Below are positions 18,351-27,612 of a DNA stretch of 64,000 nt, piece by piece. This DNA comes from Rheinheimera riviphila (GTDB lineage Bacteria; Pseudomonadota; Gammaproteobacteria; Enterobacterales; Alteromonadaceae). The number at the start of each line of letters is the position of its first letter. Positions within the stretch are counted from its first letter, which is position 1. The notes beneath the pieces were generated by a model. That model ran no database searches and was not told the origin of the DNA. It was given only the letters and a program-made list of their open reading frames with translations. Position numbers and translations under genes: made by a program. The stretch is from assembly GCF_004005945.1 (NCBI RefSeq), contig NZ_SACS01000020.1:28017-92016 (forward strand), given 5' to 3'.

Positions 18351-20462
18351 TGCCTGTTGTTTTTCTTTGTCCAATAGACGCGACAAGTTCATATGGAGTT
18401 GCCTGAACTTGTCGTTGTCTTTTAATGCCTGCATCAGCGGGTCTTTGCTCAGCCACCATTCACGCCAACCATGACTGATTGCCAGTTCCAATTGCTGCAG
18501 AGCGCGGTCATGCTCGCCTGCTAAAACGGCCAGCCTTGCAGCTAAATAAGCCAAATCGTAGTCGACTAGTTTGCCTTTTCTTGAATCCTCTAGCTGTAGG
18601 CGACATTTTTGAATATATGAACTTGCCGTTACGTCATCACTTCGTTGTTGTAAGGCCCAAGCTAATTCAATTGCTGGGCTGCACATTGGCATTGCGTAAA
18701 GCTCTGTATTGTTTATCAGCTTGTGTGCAGCAATAAGTAACTCAATACCTTTGGTTTTGTCGCCGACTAGCAATTGATACCAACCTGCTTCGAAAGCAAT
18801 CCAGCCATCGTCTGGGTTGGCCGCTAGTTGAAAATCCATACTTTGAAATAGTTCAGTATAAGCGCCACTTAATAGTAATAAGGTGGCCTCATAAAATGGT
18901 TCTGTGGCCATTGGCTTCGCCTGCTCAGCCATACCCAGCCTAAGCATTACGCTTACATAGTCACTTTTAATCTGTTTATTTTGTGGAGACAACAAATGTG
19001 CCTGTTGCCAAAATTTAATGCTCTGAGCGAGATTTCCTTGAATTGCAGCTACGCCACCAAGTCCAGCAACACCCCAAGGCGACTCTGGAAAATCAGCAAT
19101 CAACTGCGTAAATCGTTGCTCAGCTTCAGCGTACTCACCACGTAGTGACATCTCCAAACCAGTATTGTAAAGAGTAGTCACTGATACTGGGTCCAATCGG
19201 TAAGACTGCTCCAAAGAGATTAAAGATTCGTCATATCGACCTTGCATTTTTAAAAGGATATATCGCCACATATAAGCAATCGCTAGGTTAGGATTGAGAC
19301 TAATCGCCTTATCGTAAGCTGCGAGCGCTTGGTCATTTTGTTGCTGGATTTCAAACACCTTGCCCTGAATCGCAAAGGCTTCAGCTATTTCTGGCTGGCG
19401 CAAAAAAGCTTTTGTTAGATTTTCGCTGGCAAGTTGTCCGGCAATATCCGGTTTAAGTACGCCAAACTCTCTTTTACCGTCGCTGAGCAATACAAAGGTA
19501 TCAGCCAAGGCGACATAAGCCTGGGCATATTCCGGGTCCAAGGCAATGGCTTGTTCAAATAATTTGCGTGCTTCTTTAATCGCTTCAGTCGTTTGCAACC
19601 GATATTGCTCGCGGCCTTTGAGGTACAACACATAAGCATCAACACTTTGGGTATTGGCGTGGTTACTGATATCAGTTTGATCCAGATAGTTATCTTGCAG
19701 CAAGTTGACCACAGCGCGGGCGATTTGGGTTTCCAGCGCAAAGACGTCACTTAAACTGCGTTGCAGGGTTTCGGTCCAGAGGGTGTGGCCTTTTTCGGTT
19801 TCTAACAGTTCCAGCCGGACTTTCAGCTGGTCGCCAGTGCGGCGGACGCTGCCGGTGAGCACGGTTTTCACTTCAAGCCGACGGCCGATGGCAACAGGGT
19901 CGAGACCTTGTTTACTCAGCACTAAACCCGAGCCGGAGGCGGCCACCGTCAGATTGGGCATTTTACCGAGCAGACTGGTGATTTCTTCGGTCAGACCTTC
20001 GGCCAGATATTGTTGATCCTGCTCCGGGCTTTGATCTTTAATACCAACTACGGCGATGGAATCGGCAATTTGTACCGTTTTGATCCCTTCTTCTGCTTTG
20101 AGACTGTTACTGCGCACTTGCTGGAAATAACTAAAACCGATGCCGCAGGACAGCAGCAGAATACCGCATAACGCAACCCAGTTTTTCCAACCCAGCGGTG
20201 TGACCGTGCCGGAATCATCGGCCGGGGTTAGCACAATACCGTTACTGGTCAGGTCATAAAACCAGGCTAAATACAGCACCACCGGGAACAAGGCGAATAA
20301 CAATACCGCAGAAAATGTGCCGACCAACGGCGGTAGACTAAGCAGCGGCACTACCACTGAGATCACCTGCAGCAGCAACCACACCACACCGACATAGGGT
20401 AAAACGGTATTGATCACCTTGCGGCGTTTCAGTTCGGAGAAAAACGTTTTAAGCCCGGACAC
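18300..20462 (-). CDS. Membrane-anchored TPR protein with TolB/FlgO-like domain
   Basis: 720 residues. An N-terminal cytoplasmic helix (FFSELKRRKVINTVLPYVGVVWLL) and three hydrophobic segments to about residue 125 are followed by a TolB/FlgO-like module (SIAVVGIKDQS ... QQYLAEGLTEEITSLLGKM), then multiple TPR units (for example ARKLFEQAIALDPEYAQAY). Proteins of this plan are frequent in Alteromonadales, often fused to CadC-type or adenylate-cyclase domains; here no such domain is present. It is probably a periplasmic protein-interaction platform; its role is unknown. It converges on, and overlaps, the sorting-tail gene. Confidence 0.82.
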   Translation of the reverse strand: MSGLKTFFSELKRRKVINTVLPYVGVVWLLLQVISVVVPLLSLPPLVGTFSAVLLFALFPVVLYLAWFYDLTSNGIVLTPADDSGTVTPLGWKNWVALCGILLLSCGIGFSYFQQVRSNSLKAEEGIKTVQIADSIAVVGIKDQSPEQDQQYLAEGLTEEITSLLGKMPNLTVAASGSGLVLSKQGLDPVAIGRRLEVKTVLTGSVRRTGDQLKVRLELLETEKGHTLWTETLQRSLSDVFALETQIARAVVNLLQDNYLDQTDISNHANTQSVDAYVLYLKGREQYRLQTTEAIKEARKLFEQAIALDPEYAQAYVALADTFVLLSDGKREFGVLKPDIAGQLASENLTKAFLRQPEIAEAFAIQGKVFEIQQQNDQALAAYDKAISLNPNLAIAYMWRYILLKMQGRYDESLISLEQSYRLDPVSVTTLYNTGLEMSLRGEYAEAEQRFTQLIADFPESPWGVAGLGGVAAIQGNLAQSIKFWQQAHLLSPQNKQIKSDYVSVMLRLGMAEQAKPMATEPFYEATLLLLSGAYTELFQSMDFQLAANPDDGWIAFEAGWYQLLVGDKTKGIELLIAAHKLINNTELYAMPMCSPAIELAWALQQRSDDVTASSYIQKCRLQLEDSRKGKLVDYDLAYLAARLAVLAGEHDRALQQLELAISHGWREWWLSKDPLMQALKDNDKFRQLHMNLSRLLDKEKQQALLLFPDTPTQQTATQH

Positions 20463-20700
20463 AGTCCTTTCCTTTCGCTGTTTTTTGTTGTGGGTGTTGC
20501 GGGAAATTGCCAGGCGCCAGAGGCACCTGAACTCGTGAATAAGCGTAGCCTAATAAACAAGCACTTGGTAATGAATCAGTTAGCGAATTTTATGGTGTTT
20601 TTTGGTTGTCGCAGTCGGTGCTGACGACGGTCATAGCCTTGTGTGGTCTGGCTGGTGTTCGTTTATAAATTGTCATGATCAGCAGGCTCAATAGTTGCAA

Positions 20701-20714
20701 CTTAAACGATTAAG
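20701..20714. promoter_or_regulatory. Palindromic operator CTTAAACGATTAAG
   Basis: A 14-bp palindrome, exactly the reverse complement of the site at 41521 and one central base from that at 48989. A-T rich arms around a central CG are typical of LacI-family operators. It lies about 195 bp before the MFS transporter, inside a 445-bp region (20463-20907) that otherwise shows no gene. Confidence 0.65.
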
Positions 20715-20907
20715 GTGTAGGTTTAGCTTGACGTGAAAAGATGAAATTTTAAGCAGTTTAGGCGGTGGTTTTTAAACTGCTTCGAAGTGTTGTTAAAAAG
20801 TCGACAGGTTAAATTTTTAGAATACCAAGTAAAAAAATAATGAGTGCTGCTGGCTATTGGCCGCTGACCCTCACATGATAAAAAAGCTTCAAAGACAGGA
20901 CAGACAG

Positions 20908-22137
20908 ATGCAACAAATTCAAAAAGTACCGGCAGCACCTGTGCTGGCGATGGACAATCATACCCAGGTCAAGTGGATGACTTGCCTGATGTTTTTTGTG
21001 TTTGCCATGACCACCGATGCGGTTGGGGTGATCATTCCCAAAGTGGTCGAGCAGTTTCAGTTGTCGTTGACTGAAGCAGCGGCTTTTCATTATGTGCCGA
21101 TGATTTTTATTGGTTTGTCCGGGTTGTTTTTAGGGCGACTGGCCGACAAAGTCGGGCGGAAAAAAGTGATTCTGGCGGGTTTGGCTTTATACACGCTGGC
21201 CTGTGTCGCCTTTGCCTTTGGCGATAACTTTATGTTTTATCTGCTGTTACTGGGTGTTTGTGGTTTAAGTATTGGTTTATTTAAAACCGGTGCGCTAGCG
21301 CTACTTGGCGATATCAGCAGCAATGCCGATGGTCACACTAAATTAATGAACCGGGTGGAAGGTTTTTTTGGGCTGGGCGCTATTGCCGGACCAGCGTTGG
21401 TGGGTATTTTGATTGCCGCCAATATGGCCTGGACTCAGCTGTATCTGCTGGCGGGGCTGATTTGTGCGATCTTGCTGGTACTGGCCTGGCGGATGGACTA
21501 TCCGGCTTATCAGCCACAGCAGCAAACTTCGTTGTTTCAGAGTCTGGTGCTGGTGAAAGATAAATATGCGCTGGGCTTTTCACTAGCCATTGCCTGTTAT
21601 GTCGCCACTGAAGTGGCGATTTTTGTCTGGTTGCCTACCTTATTGCAGCAGTATCAAGGCGATTTCACCACTTTAGCCGCACATGCCATTACGGTGTTTT
21701 TTATTCTGCGTACCGTCGGCCGTTTTCTGGCGGAATGGTTGCTAAGCCGTTTTAACTGGACTGTTTTATTAGCCTGGTTTGGCAGTGCGATTTTTATCTG
21801 TTTTGCGCTGAGTATGCTGGGTGGCGTGGATTGGGCGTTATGGTTAATGCCGTTATCCGGGCTTTTTATGTCGATGATGTACCCAACGCTGAATTCCAAA
21901 GGCATCAGCTGTTTTGAACGCCACCAGCACGGTGCAGTTGCTGGCTTAATTCTGGCCTTTACCGCATTAGCCGCAGCATTAGGTCCGCTATTGATGGGCT
22001 TGGTCGGCGATGTATTTGGCAATGTCCGTTACGGCTTTTACCTCGCCACCGGTTTTGCTTTGCTGATGGCGATTGGTTTGTGGTGGAATCATCTGGTGCA
22101 GCCAGCAGCGAAACGTCTTGCTGCGGTGTCCCACTAA
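20908..22137 (+). CDS. Major facilitator superfamily transporter, probably a sugar permease
   Basis: 409 residues with twelve hydrophobic helices. The MFS loop 2-3 signature appears as GRLADKVGRKK. Start is ATG 20908, with AGGA 7 nt upstream; an upstream in-frame start at 20857 would add a charged 17-residue extension with no site. The operator at 20701 is shared with amylosucrase/fructokinase and with the GH97 locus, so I infer transport of sucrose or a glucan product across the inner membrane. Sequence alone does not settle the substrate. Confidence 0.88.
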   Translation: MQQIQKVPAAPVLAMDNHTQVKWMTCLMFFVFAMTTDAVGVIIPKVVEQFQLSLTEAAAFHYVPMIFIGLSGLFLGRLADKVGRKKVILAGLALYTLACVAFAFGDNFMFYLLLLGVCGLSIGLFKTGALALLGDISSNADGHTKLMNRVEGFFGLGAIAGPALVGILIAANMAWTQLYLLAGLICAILLVLAWRMDYPAYQPQQQTSLFQSLVLVKDKYALGFSLAIACYVATEVAIFVWLPTLLQQYQGDFTTLAAHAITVFFILRTVGRFLAEWLLSRFNWTVLLAWFGSAIFICFALSMLGGVDWALWLMPLSGLFMSMMYPTLNSKGISCFERHQHGAVAGLILAFTALAAALGPLLMGLVGDVFGNVRYGFYLATGFALLMAIGLWWNHLVQPAAKRLAAVSH

Positions 22138-22306
22138 GCAGTTCTGGGTACCAATCAACCCGTCACCTGGCTGAGATGAACATCAGCTTTTCGCCGGTCG
22201 GATTCAACCAGTGTGTTGTAGCGCAGTGGTTGAGTCCGGGCTATGGCGTCGCTGGCATTGACCCCACAGCTTGACTCCTCCTCAACTGACTGCTGCGACA
22301 GTGCTG

Positions 22307-22334
22307 GCTGATGGCGGCTTTTACAGCCATCAGC
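22307..22334. promoter_or_regulatory. 9-bp perfect inverted repeat just upstream of a sigma-54 promoter
   Basis: GCTGATGGC and GCCATCAGC flank a 10-nt loop, ending 4 bp before the -24 element at 22339. It could be the MFS terminator (no U-run) or a protein-binding site; activator sites for sigma-54 are usually further upstream. Confidence 0.35.
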
Positions 22335-22338
22335 ACAC

Positions 22339-22354
22339 TGGCATGTCCGTTGCT
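22339..22354 (+). promoter_or_regulatory. Sigma-54 promoter (-24/-12) of the acetyltransferase gene
   Basis: TGGCATGTCCGTTGCT matches the consensus TGGCACG-N4-TTGCW at all but one position, with GG and GC 10 bp apart. Transcription would start near 22365, 40 bp before the ATG at 22405. A sigma-54 activator gene lies 3.4 kb downstream in the same cluster. Confidence 0.75.
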
Positions 22355-22404
22355 CCTTCTGCCTGGCGCCACTACTAACGCCGTTTACCAGGCAGGGATG
22401 TTTT

Positions 22405-23430
22405 ATGTCGTTGACTCAACACACCAATCCAGTCGTCAGTACCATCATCACGCAGGACAGCCATCGCATTGCGGTCGCCAAGCCTCTGCCAAGCTTGTCG
22501 TTGCGCCAGTTGTGTCAGTTGCCGCATGCGGCAGTGCAGCCGCAACAGCGCCTGGCAGTGATGTGTGCAGCAAGAGTGGCACTGGCAGATCCGGCGGTGG
22601 TATCCGCCACTGATGCGGACAAACTGGCGGCACTGGCACATTACCTCTGTGACTGGCCGTTGCTGCAGATGATGCAGGACCGCGGCTTGTGGCATCCCGC
22701 CCCGGCGGAACAAGTGCGGCCGGCGATTCAGTTTGGTCAGTTTGCCCGGGCGCTTGGTGTGCTGGAACAGTCGTCGGCTGCAGGCGCTGCAGCACTGCGA
22801 CTGCAGCCGCTGCGCCAGGCATTGCAACAAATGCTGCATCAGCAGGCGTTTCCGCTTACAGCATTGCAGCGGGGAGCTGTTAGTCTGACCCCATTGCAGT
22901 TTCATCACGTGGCGGATTTTATCTGGCAATATGCCGATCCAAACATCAGCCGGCTCTGTAATCTGCCGGCCTTTCCATCCGCAGAACACTGGATGACCTG
23001 GTTATACCTGTGTCAGCAGGAGCCGGCGCGCCAGCTGTTTGCGGTGATGCATGCCGATTATGGTTTTATTGGTTCAGTTAGCTTGCAGGTCTTTGATGGC
23101 ATTGGTTTTTTCTACTATTGGCTCGGGGCCGATTTTCAGGGGCAGGGCTTTGGTCCGCTGGCGGTTGAGGTGCTCATGCAGCTGGGCCGGCAGCATCTGG
23201 GGATGGATTGCTGCTATGCCAAAGTGTTTGATTACAATCTGGTGTCCAATAAGGCCATCAGCAAGCTGGGATTTCAGCAGCTGGCGCTGCGGGCCTTGCC
23301 GCCGTCGGAAGCTGAAGTGTTTTATTATCGGGGGGCTGCACTGAACGACATCGCTCATCATTCCAGCCTCGGCACGCTGTTACAGCAAATGAATTCCGGC
23401 ATTGAGCTGGCAGAGTTGCCGCCACGGTAA
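22405..23430 (+). CDS. GNAT-family N-acetyltransferase linked to the R-body locus
   Basis: 341 residues. The first 150 are a helical, Gln/Ala/Leu-rich region of unknown type. Residues about 160-330 are a GNAT fold with the acetyl-CoA loop in GADFQGQGFGPLAVEV and the later VFDYNLVSNKAISKLGFQ segment typical of RimJ/RimL-like enzymes. The predicted reaction is transfer of acetyl to an amine, perhaps a protein N-terminus or Lys; the substrate is unknown. The start has AGGGA with an 8-nt spacer. A near-consensus sigma-54 promoter upstream ties it to the activator at 25849, so modification of a locus protein is a reasonable guess (inference). Confidence 0.8.
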   Translation: MSLTQHTNPVVSTIITQDSHRIAVAKPLPSLSLRQLCQLPHAAVQPQQRLAVMCAARVALADPAVVSATDADKLAALAHYLCDWPLLQMMQDRGLWHPAPAEQVRPAIQFGQFARALGVLEQSSAAGAAALRLQPLRQALQQMLHQQAFPLTALQRGAVSLTPLQFHHVADFIWQYADPNISRLCNLPAFPSAEHWMTWLYLCQQEPARQLFAVMHADYGFIGSVSLQVFDGIGFFYYWLGADFQGQGFGPLAVEVLMQLGRQHLGMDCCYAKVFDYNLVSNKAISKLGFQQLALRALPPSEAEVFYYRGAALNDIAHHSSLGTLLQQMNSGIELAELPPR

Positions 23431-23448
23431 AGCGTGGCGGCCTGGCGC

Positions 23449-24474
23449 TTATGAATTCAAACCATTACTTTTTGATTGCTGTAGTGATGTGATCAGGTCA
23501 TTGACGCCCGTAGCGGCATAGGTATCGCGGTTCTGGCTCACCAGCAGCCGGTGGATCTCCGGCTCGTTCTGCTGAAGTTCGACCGAGGCTTCAATTTTCT
23601 GACCCAACCCGGTCAGATACTTGTAGAGGATCAAGCCGGCAAACACCGTCGGGTTATAAAACACTTTCACCGGCGGTTTGATCACAAACATCCGGATCGG
23701 CAGACGAAACATAAACGGCAGGTAATTAACCAATAATCTGGATGACCAGCGTTGTGTAGCAACTCTGGTGCGGGTACGGACAGATTTCGGCAGCGTAAAA
23801 GCGAGCACGCCGATACCAACCCAGCCAGCAATTTCTGCAAACCGATCGGTGATAACATCAAAATAACCGCCGGCAAGCTGTTTGGATTTGTCCATAATCA
23901 GCCGGTTCGGCTGCAGAATACCGTACTGTGAAGTTAATTTGTTATCCCAGATATATTTTTGCACAACAAAAGATTGTTTCATCTGTTGCAGCCAGATCTG
24001 CTGTAAGCTCCAGCCGGTACTGAGGAAACTGTTAAAATTAATGGCGTCATAATAACGCTGATAAAGCGCTTTGCGCTGAGCGAAATATCTCCAGGTCAAA
24101 TCCGAGTGTTGAAAAATAGTCCATATATTCGCCGGATGTGCTGATCGGTAGGTGCAGCCAACTACTTTATCCATTGTCGCGCCAATACCGCTGCCAATAT
24201 GATAAATGGCCGGACGGGTTAGTTTAGAGAACTGGTCAAAAACATAGTTTTCCACACGATATTTGGGGCGCATGAAAAAATAGGCGTTTTCAATGTCTTT
24301 ATGTTTTACAAAATCATAAATCCAATCATGACCATATAAAACTTTATTTAGTGCAAGATCGCCATATAACCGACGTTGTTCAATCAACGTATTTTTGTAA
24401 ACAGTCAGCGAATTGCTACCGCTTTGTATTCTGTCTTTGATCTGATCATAAATTGTTCTGCTGCCTTCGCTCAT
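23449..24474 (-). CDS. Unknown protein of the R-body locus
   Basis: 341 residues from ATG 24474, chosen because GAGGG sits 6 nt upstream; an in-frame start at 24543 has no site. The N-terminal half is basic and aromatic-rich (YGDLALNKVLYGHDWIYDF, HIGSGIGATMDKVVGC). Two moderately hydrophobic stretches (IAGWVGIGVLAFTLP and PTVFAGLILYKYLTGLG) may contact a membrane. I recognise no family. It lies downstream of, and co-directional with, the 24580 gene with a 105-bp gap, forming a two-gene unit divergent from the sigma-54 activator. Confidence 0.65.
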   Translation of the reverse strand: MSEGSRTIYDQIKDRIQSGSNSLTVYKNTLIEQRRLYGDLALNKVLYGHDWIYDFVKHKDIENAYFFMRPKYRVENYVFDQFSKLTRPAIYHIGSGIGATMDKVVGCTYRSAHPANIWTIFQHSDLTWRYFAQRKALYQRYYDAINFNSFLSTGWSLQQIWLQQMKQSFVVQKYIWDNKLTSQYGILQPNRLIMDKSKQLAGGYFDVITDRFAEIAGWVGIGVLAFTLPKSVRTRTRVATQRWSSRLLVNYLPFMFRLPIRMFVIKPPVKVFYNPTVFAGLILYKYLTGLGQKIEASVELQQNEPEIHRLLVSQNRDTYAATGVNDLITSLQQSKSNGLNS

Positions 24475-24579
24475 GATATCCCTCGATGTTGAATGCAGGA
24501 AGCGGCTGAGCCTGCGATATATGCTGCAAAACCAGTGCTTCACCGCTGAACTGAAAAAAAATGGCCGGAATGGGCAGAT

Positions 24580-25464
24580 TCACAGGCTTGGAGGGGGCAT
24601 CTTGACCTTGGTCAGACTGCGTCGGATCGGAATTTGCTGGTAATACTGCCGGTCTTTGGTGAGCACGCTGACCATCGCCGTCATGCTCAGCGATTTGTAA
24701 TCGGTCAGACTCTGAGTTTCCTGATCCACGCCATAGGATTCAATGCCTTGGGTCAGGCAAGGGAATAAATAGCCATAGACTTCTGTGCTGGAAAAATCGT
24801 GTTTGGTCGCCACGCTTTTGTTCAGCAGAGATTTTTGCAGTTCAGCCGCCAGGCTGCCTTGCGTACCAATCGTCAGCAGTAAAAATGCATTTTGCGATTC
24901 GAGGTTGTTGCTGAACTGCTCACGCAGCTGCTCCATACTGCTGAAGCTGTACTGTTTCGAGGCTGCACTGGCATTGCTGGTCAAATACAGCTTCAATGTG
25001 GCCGGATCCTCGATTTGCAGCGAATCCAGATACTTTGCTAGCTGCGTGCTGTCCAGCCACTGGTTCACACCGTTATACAGCAACGGGACACCGGCATTGC
25101 CTAACCCACAGATTAATAAGGTACATCCGCTGCCTTCCAGCTTCATTTGCGCAGCTGATTCTGTCAGAAAAGTTTCAGTGTCCTTGCGCAGTTTGTTCAG
25201 TACCGCCAGCGTAATGCTGTAATACATATCACTGGTCATCAACTCCGTTTCAAGCTTGTCGACGGAGCTGTCGTCAATCGATAACCTGCCGATCAAAATA
25301 TCCTGGAAGATCAGCGCGTCAGTCCGGCTGGAAAAAAATGGCTGGATCCATTCACTGGCTTTGGGCTTTTCTGCACTGATCACGGCCCGGGTAAAGTTTG
25401 CCCCAAATACATTGTCAAACAGTGTGGCCATGTCACTGAGCGGGCTGCAGATATATTTCTTCAT
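24580..25464 (-). CDS. Unknown protein, possible degenerate caspase-fold domain, R-body locus
   Basis: 294 residues from ATG 25464, with GGAG 6 nt upstream. The middle (about residues 115-190) reads CTLLICGLGNAG, then WLDSTQLAKYLDSL and LKLYLTSNASA. This resembles the order of a caspase/clostripain-type fold (ICGHG, then a helix, then vRLxxCxSA), with Leu and Asn where catalytic His and Cys would be. This is a pattern judgement only; if right, the protein is enzymatically dead. No signal peptide. It is probably co-transcribed with the 23449 gene. Confidence 0.65.
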   Translation of the reverse strand: MKKYICSPLSDMATLFDNVFGANFTRAVISAEKPKASEWIQPFFSSRTDALIFQDILIGRLSIDDSSVDKLETELMTSDMYYSITLAVLNKLRKDTETFLTESAAQMKLEGSGCTLLICGLGNAGVPLLYNGVNQWLDSTQLAKYLDSLQIEDPATLKLYLTSNASAASKQYSFSSMEQLREQFSNNLESQNAFLLLTIGTQGSLAAELQKSLLNKSVATKHDFSSTEVYGYLFPCLTQGIESYGVDQETQSLTDYKSLSMTAMVSVLTKDRQYYQQIPIRRSLTKVKMPPPSL

Positions 25465-25524
25465 GATGGTCTCCAAATGATGAGAGGGTTTTAGTCGTCA
25501 GACTGTGATGCACAGGCCAATCAA

Positions 25525-25540
25525 TTCAAAAATCCTGCCA
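25525..25540 (-). promoter_or_regulatory. Weak sigma-54 promoter candidate for the leftward two-gene unit
   Basis: On the minus strand TGGCAGGATTTTTGAA has the -24 TGGCA and a -12 TTGA instead of TTGC, at correct spacing, about 60 bp before ATG 25464. The changed -12 base makes this uncertain. The rest of the 290-bp gap to the activator shows no gene. Confidence 0.3.
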
Positions 25541-25848
25541 CTGTGTTTTTCGTATTGATTAAATGCTGTGGTGCGCATTGAATTTCAATGTAATCAGGTG
25601 TTTGTGTTTTGTTTGTAGCGTCCGCTGACATTGTATGACTTTAATTCAAAGGATTATTGTTGCGGTGGGCGTTTTTTATATGGCCGGAATTGTCCATGTT
25701 TAGCAGCACGCTGGATGATTTAGTCTGGTCATGCGCTGGGGTTTAAATTGAAGTAGTGACAAATTCAAAAAAAATAAAGATGAATTCAAAAGCGGTACGC
25801 CGCTCGGCGGTGCTAGCATCATTTTCATTTGGACATGGAGAGCCGTTC

Positions 25849-26850
25849 GTGAATGCTGCAAATAATTTGACCATGATGTGTTCGGAGGTTTTACCGGGCG
25901 TCATCAGCCAGAATAAAGCGATGAAAACGCTGGCGGCGTATATAGCGAAAATTGCGCTCAGTGACGGGGCTGTGTTCCTGCATGGCGAAACCGGTACCGG
26001 CAAAGATCTGATAGCCCAGGCCATTCACCAGAAAAGTGGCCGGTTGGGGCGCATTGTCAGTGTGAACTGCGGCGCTATTCCGGAGAATTTATTTGAGTCG
26101 CTGTTTTTCGGCCACGAAAAAGGTGCTTTTACCGGCGCCGACAAAAAGCAACAAGGTTTTTTTTATCAAGCCAATTACGGCACTTTGTTCCTGGATGAGA
26201 TTGCCGAATTGCCGTTGGTCCACCAAGCGAAGTTATTGCGGGTGCTGGAAAGCCGCCAGTTCAGCCGGATCGGCAGCAGTGAAACCGAAGCATTTACCGG
26301 GCGGGTTATCAGCGCTTCGCATGTCAATCTGGCCGGGCAGGTGCAGCAACGGCTGTTCCGCGAAGATTTATGGTATCGCATCAATCTATTTGAGATCACG
26401 GTCCCGGCGCTGCAACAGCGTCGGGATGATATTCCGCTGCTGGCGCAGTATTTTGCCCGTCTGACCAACCGGATCCGTTTCAGTGGCTGTGCGCTGAAAT
26501 TGCTGCAGTTTGCCGAATGGCCCGGCAATATTCGTCAGTTGAAGAATTGTGTCGACAAGCTGGCTGTACTGGCAGACGGACCTGAAGTGACGGCGCAAAG
26601 CATCCAGCAACTGGCGATGTGTGAAGAACATGTCGATTGGGCGGTGCGGGTAGCGCAGGAAATTATTGAAATGCCGGTCAACAACAAACTGAAAACCATT
26701 TATGACGCGCTGATTGCCCAAGCGGTTGAACGCAGCAATGGCAATAAAACCGAAGCGGCGCGGCTGCTGGGCGTGCACCGCAAAGTCATTGAGCGTCGGC
26801 TGGCGCAGATCCAGACCCGCGGCGGTGTGGCGCACGAGGTGATGCTATGA
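25849..26850 (+). CDS. Sigma-54-dependent enhancer-binding protein of the R-body locus
   Basis: About 333 residues from GTG 25849 (GGAG, 8-nt spacer); longer in-frame starts at 25756 or 25780 lack a site. Nearly the whole protein is the AAA+ activator domain: Walker A GETGTGKD, the sigma-54 contact loop GAFTGA intact, Walker B GTLFLDEIAEL and the arginine-finger region LFREDLWYRIN. It ends in a Fis-type helix-turn-helix (NKTEAARLLGVHRKVIERRL). There is no receiver, GAF or PAS domain, so control must come from a partner or from expression level. It activates RpoN polymerase, presumably at 22339 and 29666. Its stop overlaps the next start by 4 bp (ATGA). Confidence 0.93.
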   Translation: MNAANNLTMMCSEVLPGVISQNKAMKTLAAYIAKIALSDGAVFLHGETGTGKDLIAQAIHQKSGRLGRIVSVNCGAIPENLFESLFFGHEKGAFTGADKKQQGFFYQANYGTLFLDEIAELPLVHQAKLLRVLESRQFSRIGSSETEAFTGRVISASHVNLAGQVQQRLFREDLWYRINLFEITVPALQQRRDDIPLLAQYFARLTNRIRFSGCALKLLQFAEWPGNIRQLKNCVDKLAVLADGPEVTAQSIQQLAMCEEHVDWAVRVAQEIIEMPVNNKLKTIYDALIAQAVERSNGNKTEAARLLGVHRKVIERRLAQIQTRGGVAHEVML

Positions 26851-27239
26851 GCCAGACCGTTCAACCGATGGCGCCAGGAGATGCCGCCCGTCAACAACTG
26901 CAACAACTGAAAACTGATTCCAGCCAGCAACTGGCACAACTGATGCTTGAGCAGCAACACAAGCTCAGCCAGATGGTACAGCAGTTGCAGGTGCAGCAGT
27001 TACAAGAGCAGCAGCCGGTGGCCGCGCCCGCGCCGCTTAGCAATGTAAAAGGCAGCGCAGAAGGCAGTACAGCAGGCCGTACACCAGCGCTGGCAGATGC
27101 CTTACAGTTGCAGCAGAGCAATATTGGCAACATGGACCTGTTGCTGCAGCGGATCCACACGACGATGCACAGTACGCTGGCAACGTCTGGTCCACAGCGA
27201 GGAGGGGGAGATGATGACAAAAACGGTCCAGCTGTTTGA
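26847..27239 (+). CDS. Small Gln-rich coiled-coil protein, R-body locus
   Basis: 130 residues, start overlapping the activator stop (ATGA), so translationally coupled to it. Residues 14-55 are very rich in Gln and Leu in heptad-like spacing and are probably a coiled coil. A Pro/Ala/Gly linker follows, then NIGNMDLLLQRIHTTMHS and a charged Gly/Asp tail. No family recognised. Coupling suggests a partner of the activator or an assembly factor (inference). Confidence 0.7.
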   Translation: MSQTVQPMAPGDAARQQLQQLKTDSSQQLAQLMLEQQHKLSQMVQQLQVQQLQEQQPVAAPAPLSNVKGSAEGSTAGRTPALADALQLQQSNIGNMDLLLQRIHTTMHSTLATSGPQRGGGDDDKNGPAV

Positions 27240-27594
27240 AGCGGTGAAAACTGCAGACGGCGACTACCAATGTCAGCCGATCAGTGCCGCAGCATTTGAC
27301 GGGCCGGTGGAGGCGACGGTATCGGATGCGGCGGCCAGCGCTGCGGCAGATCCAAATGGGGCAGATCCCAGTGCGGCAGATCCCACGGCGCAGCCGATGT
27401 TTTTTATTGACAGCAACATCATGCAGTCCATATGGCCGGACTGGGCAGCCGAGGCCCAGGCAGTGTTTCTGCAAAGCCTGCACAGCAACGCGCTGGGTGG
27501 TCATACCCCGTATTTTCAGGAAGTGCACGCGCGTTTTGAACAGATGCGGCAGTCCTTGCAGCAGCAACTGGACCAATACAGCCGCTATGGTTAA
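27211..27594 (+). CDS. Small acidic protein, R-body locus
   Basis: 127 residues from ATG 27211 (or 27214), preceded by a purine-rich GGAGGGGGAG and overlapping the previous gene by 29 bp. The middle has a repeated ADPNGAD/PSAADP segment, and the C-terminal half is helical (WAAEAQAVFLQSLHSNALGG, FEQMRQSLQQQLDQY). I do not recognise a family. Confidence 0.7.
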   Translation: MMTKTVQLFEAVKTADGDYQCQPISAAAFDGPVEATVSDAAASAAADPNGADPSAADPTAQPMFFIDSNIMQSIWPDWAAEAQAVFLQSLHSNALGGHTPYFQEVHARFEQMRQSLQQQLDQYSRYG

Positions 27595-27612
27595 CTACGA
27601 TGGAGTCTGCAT

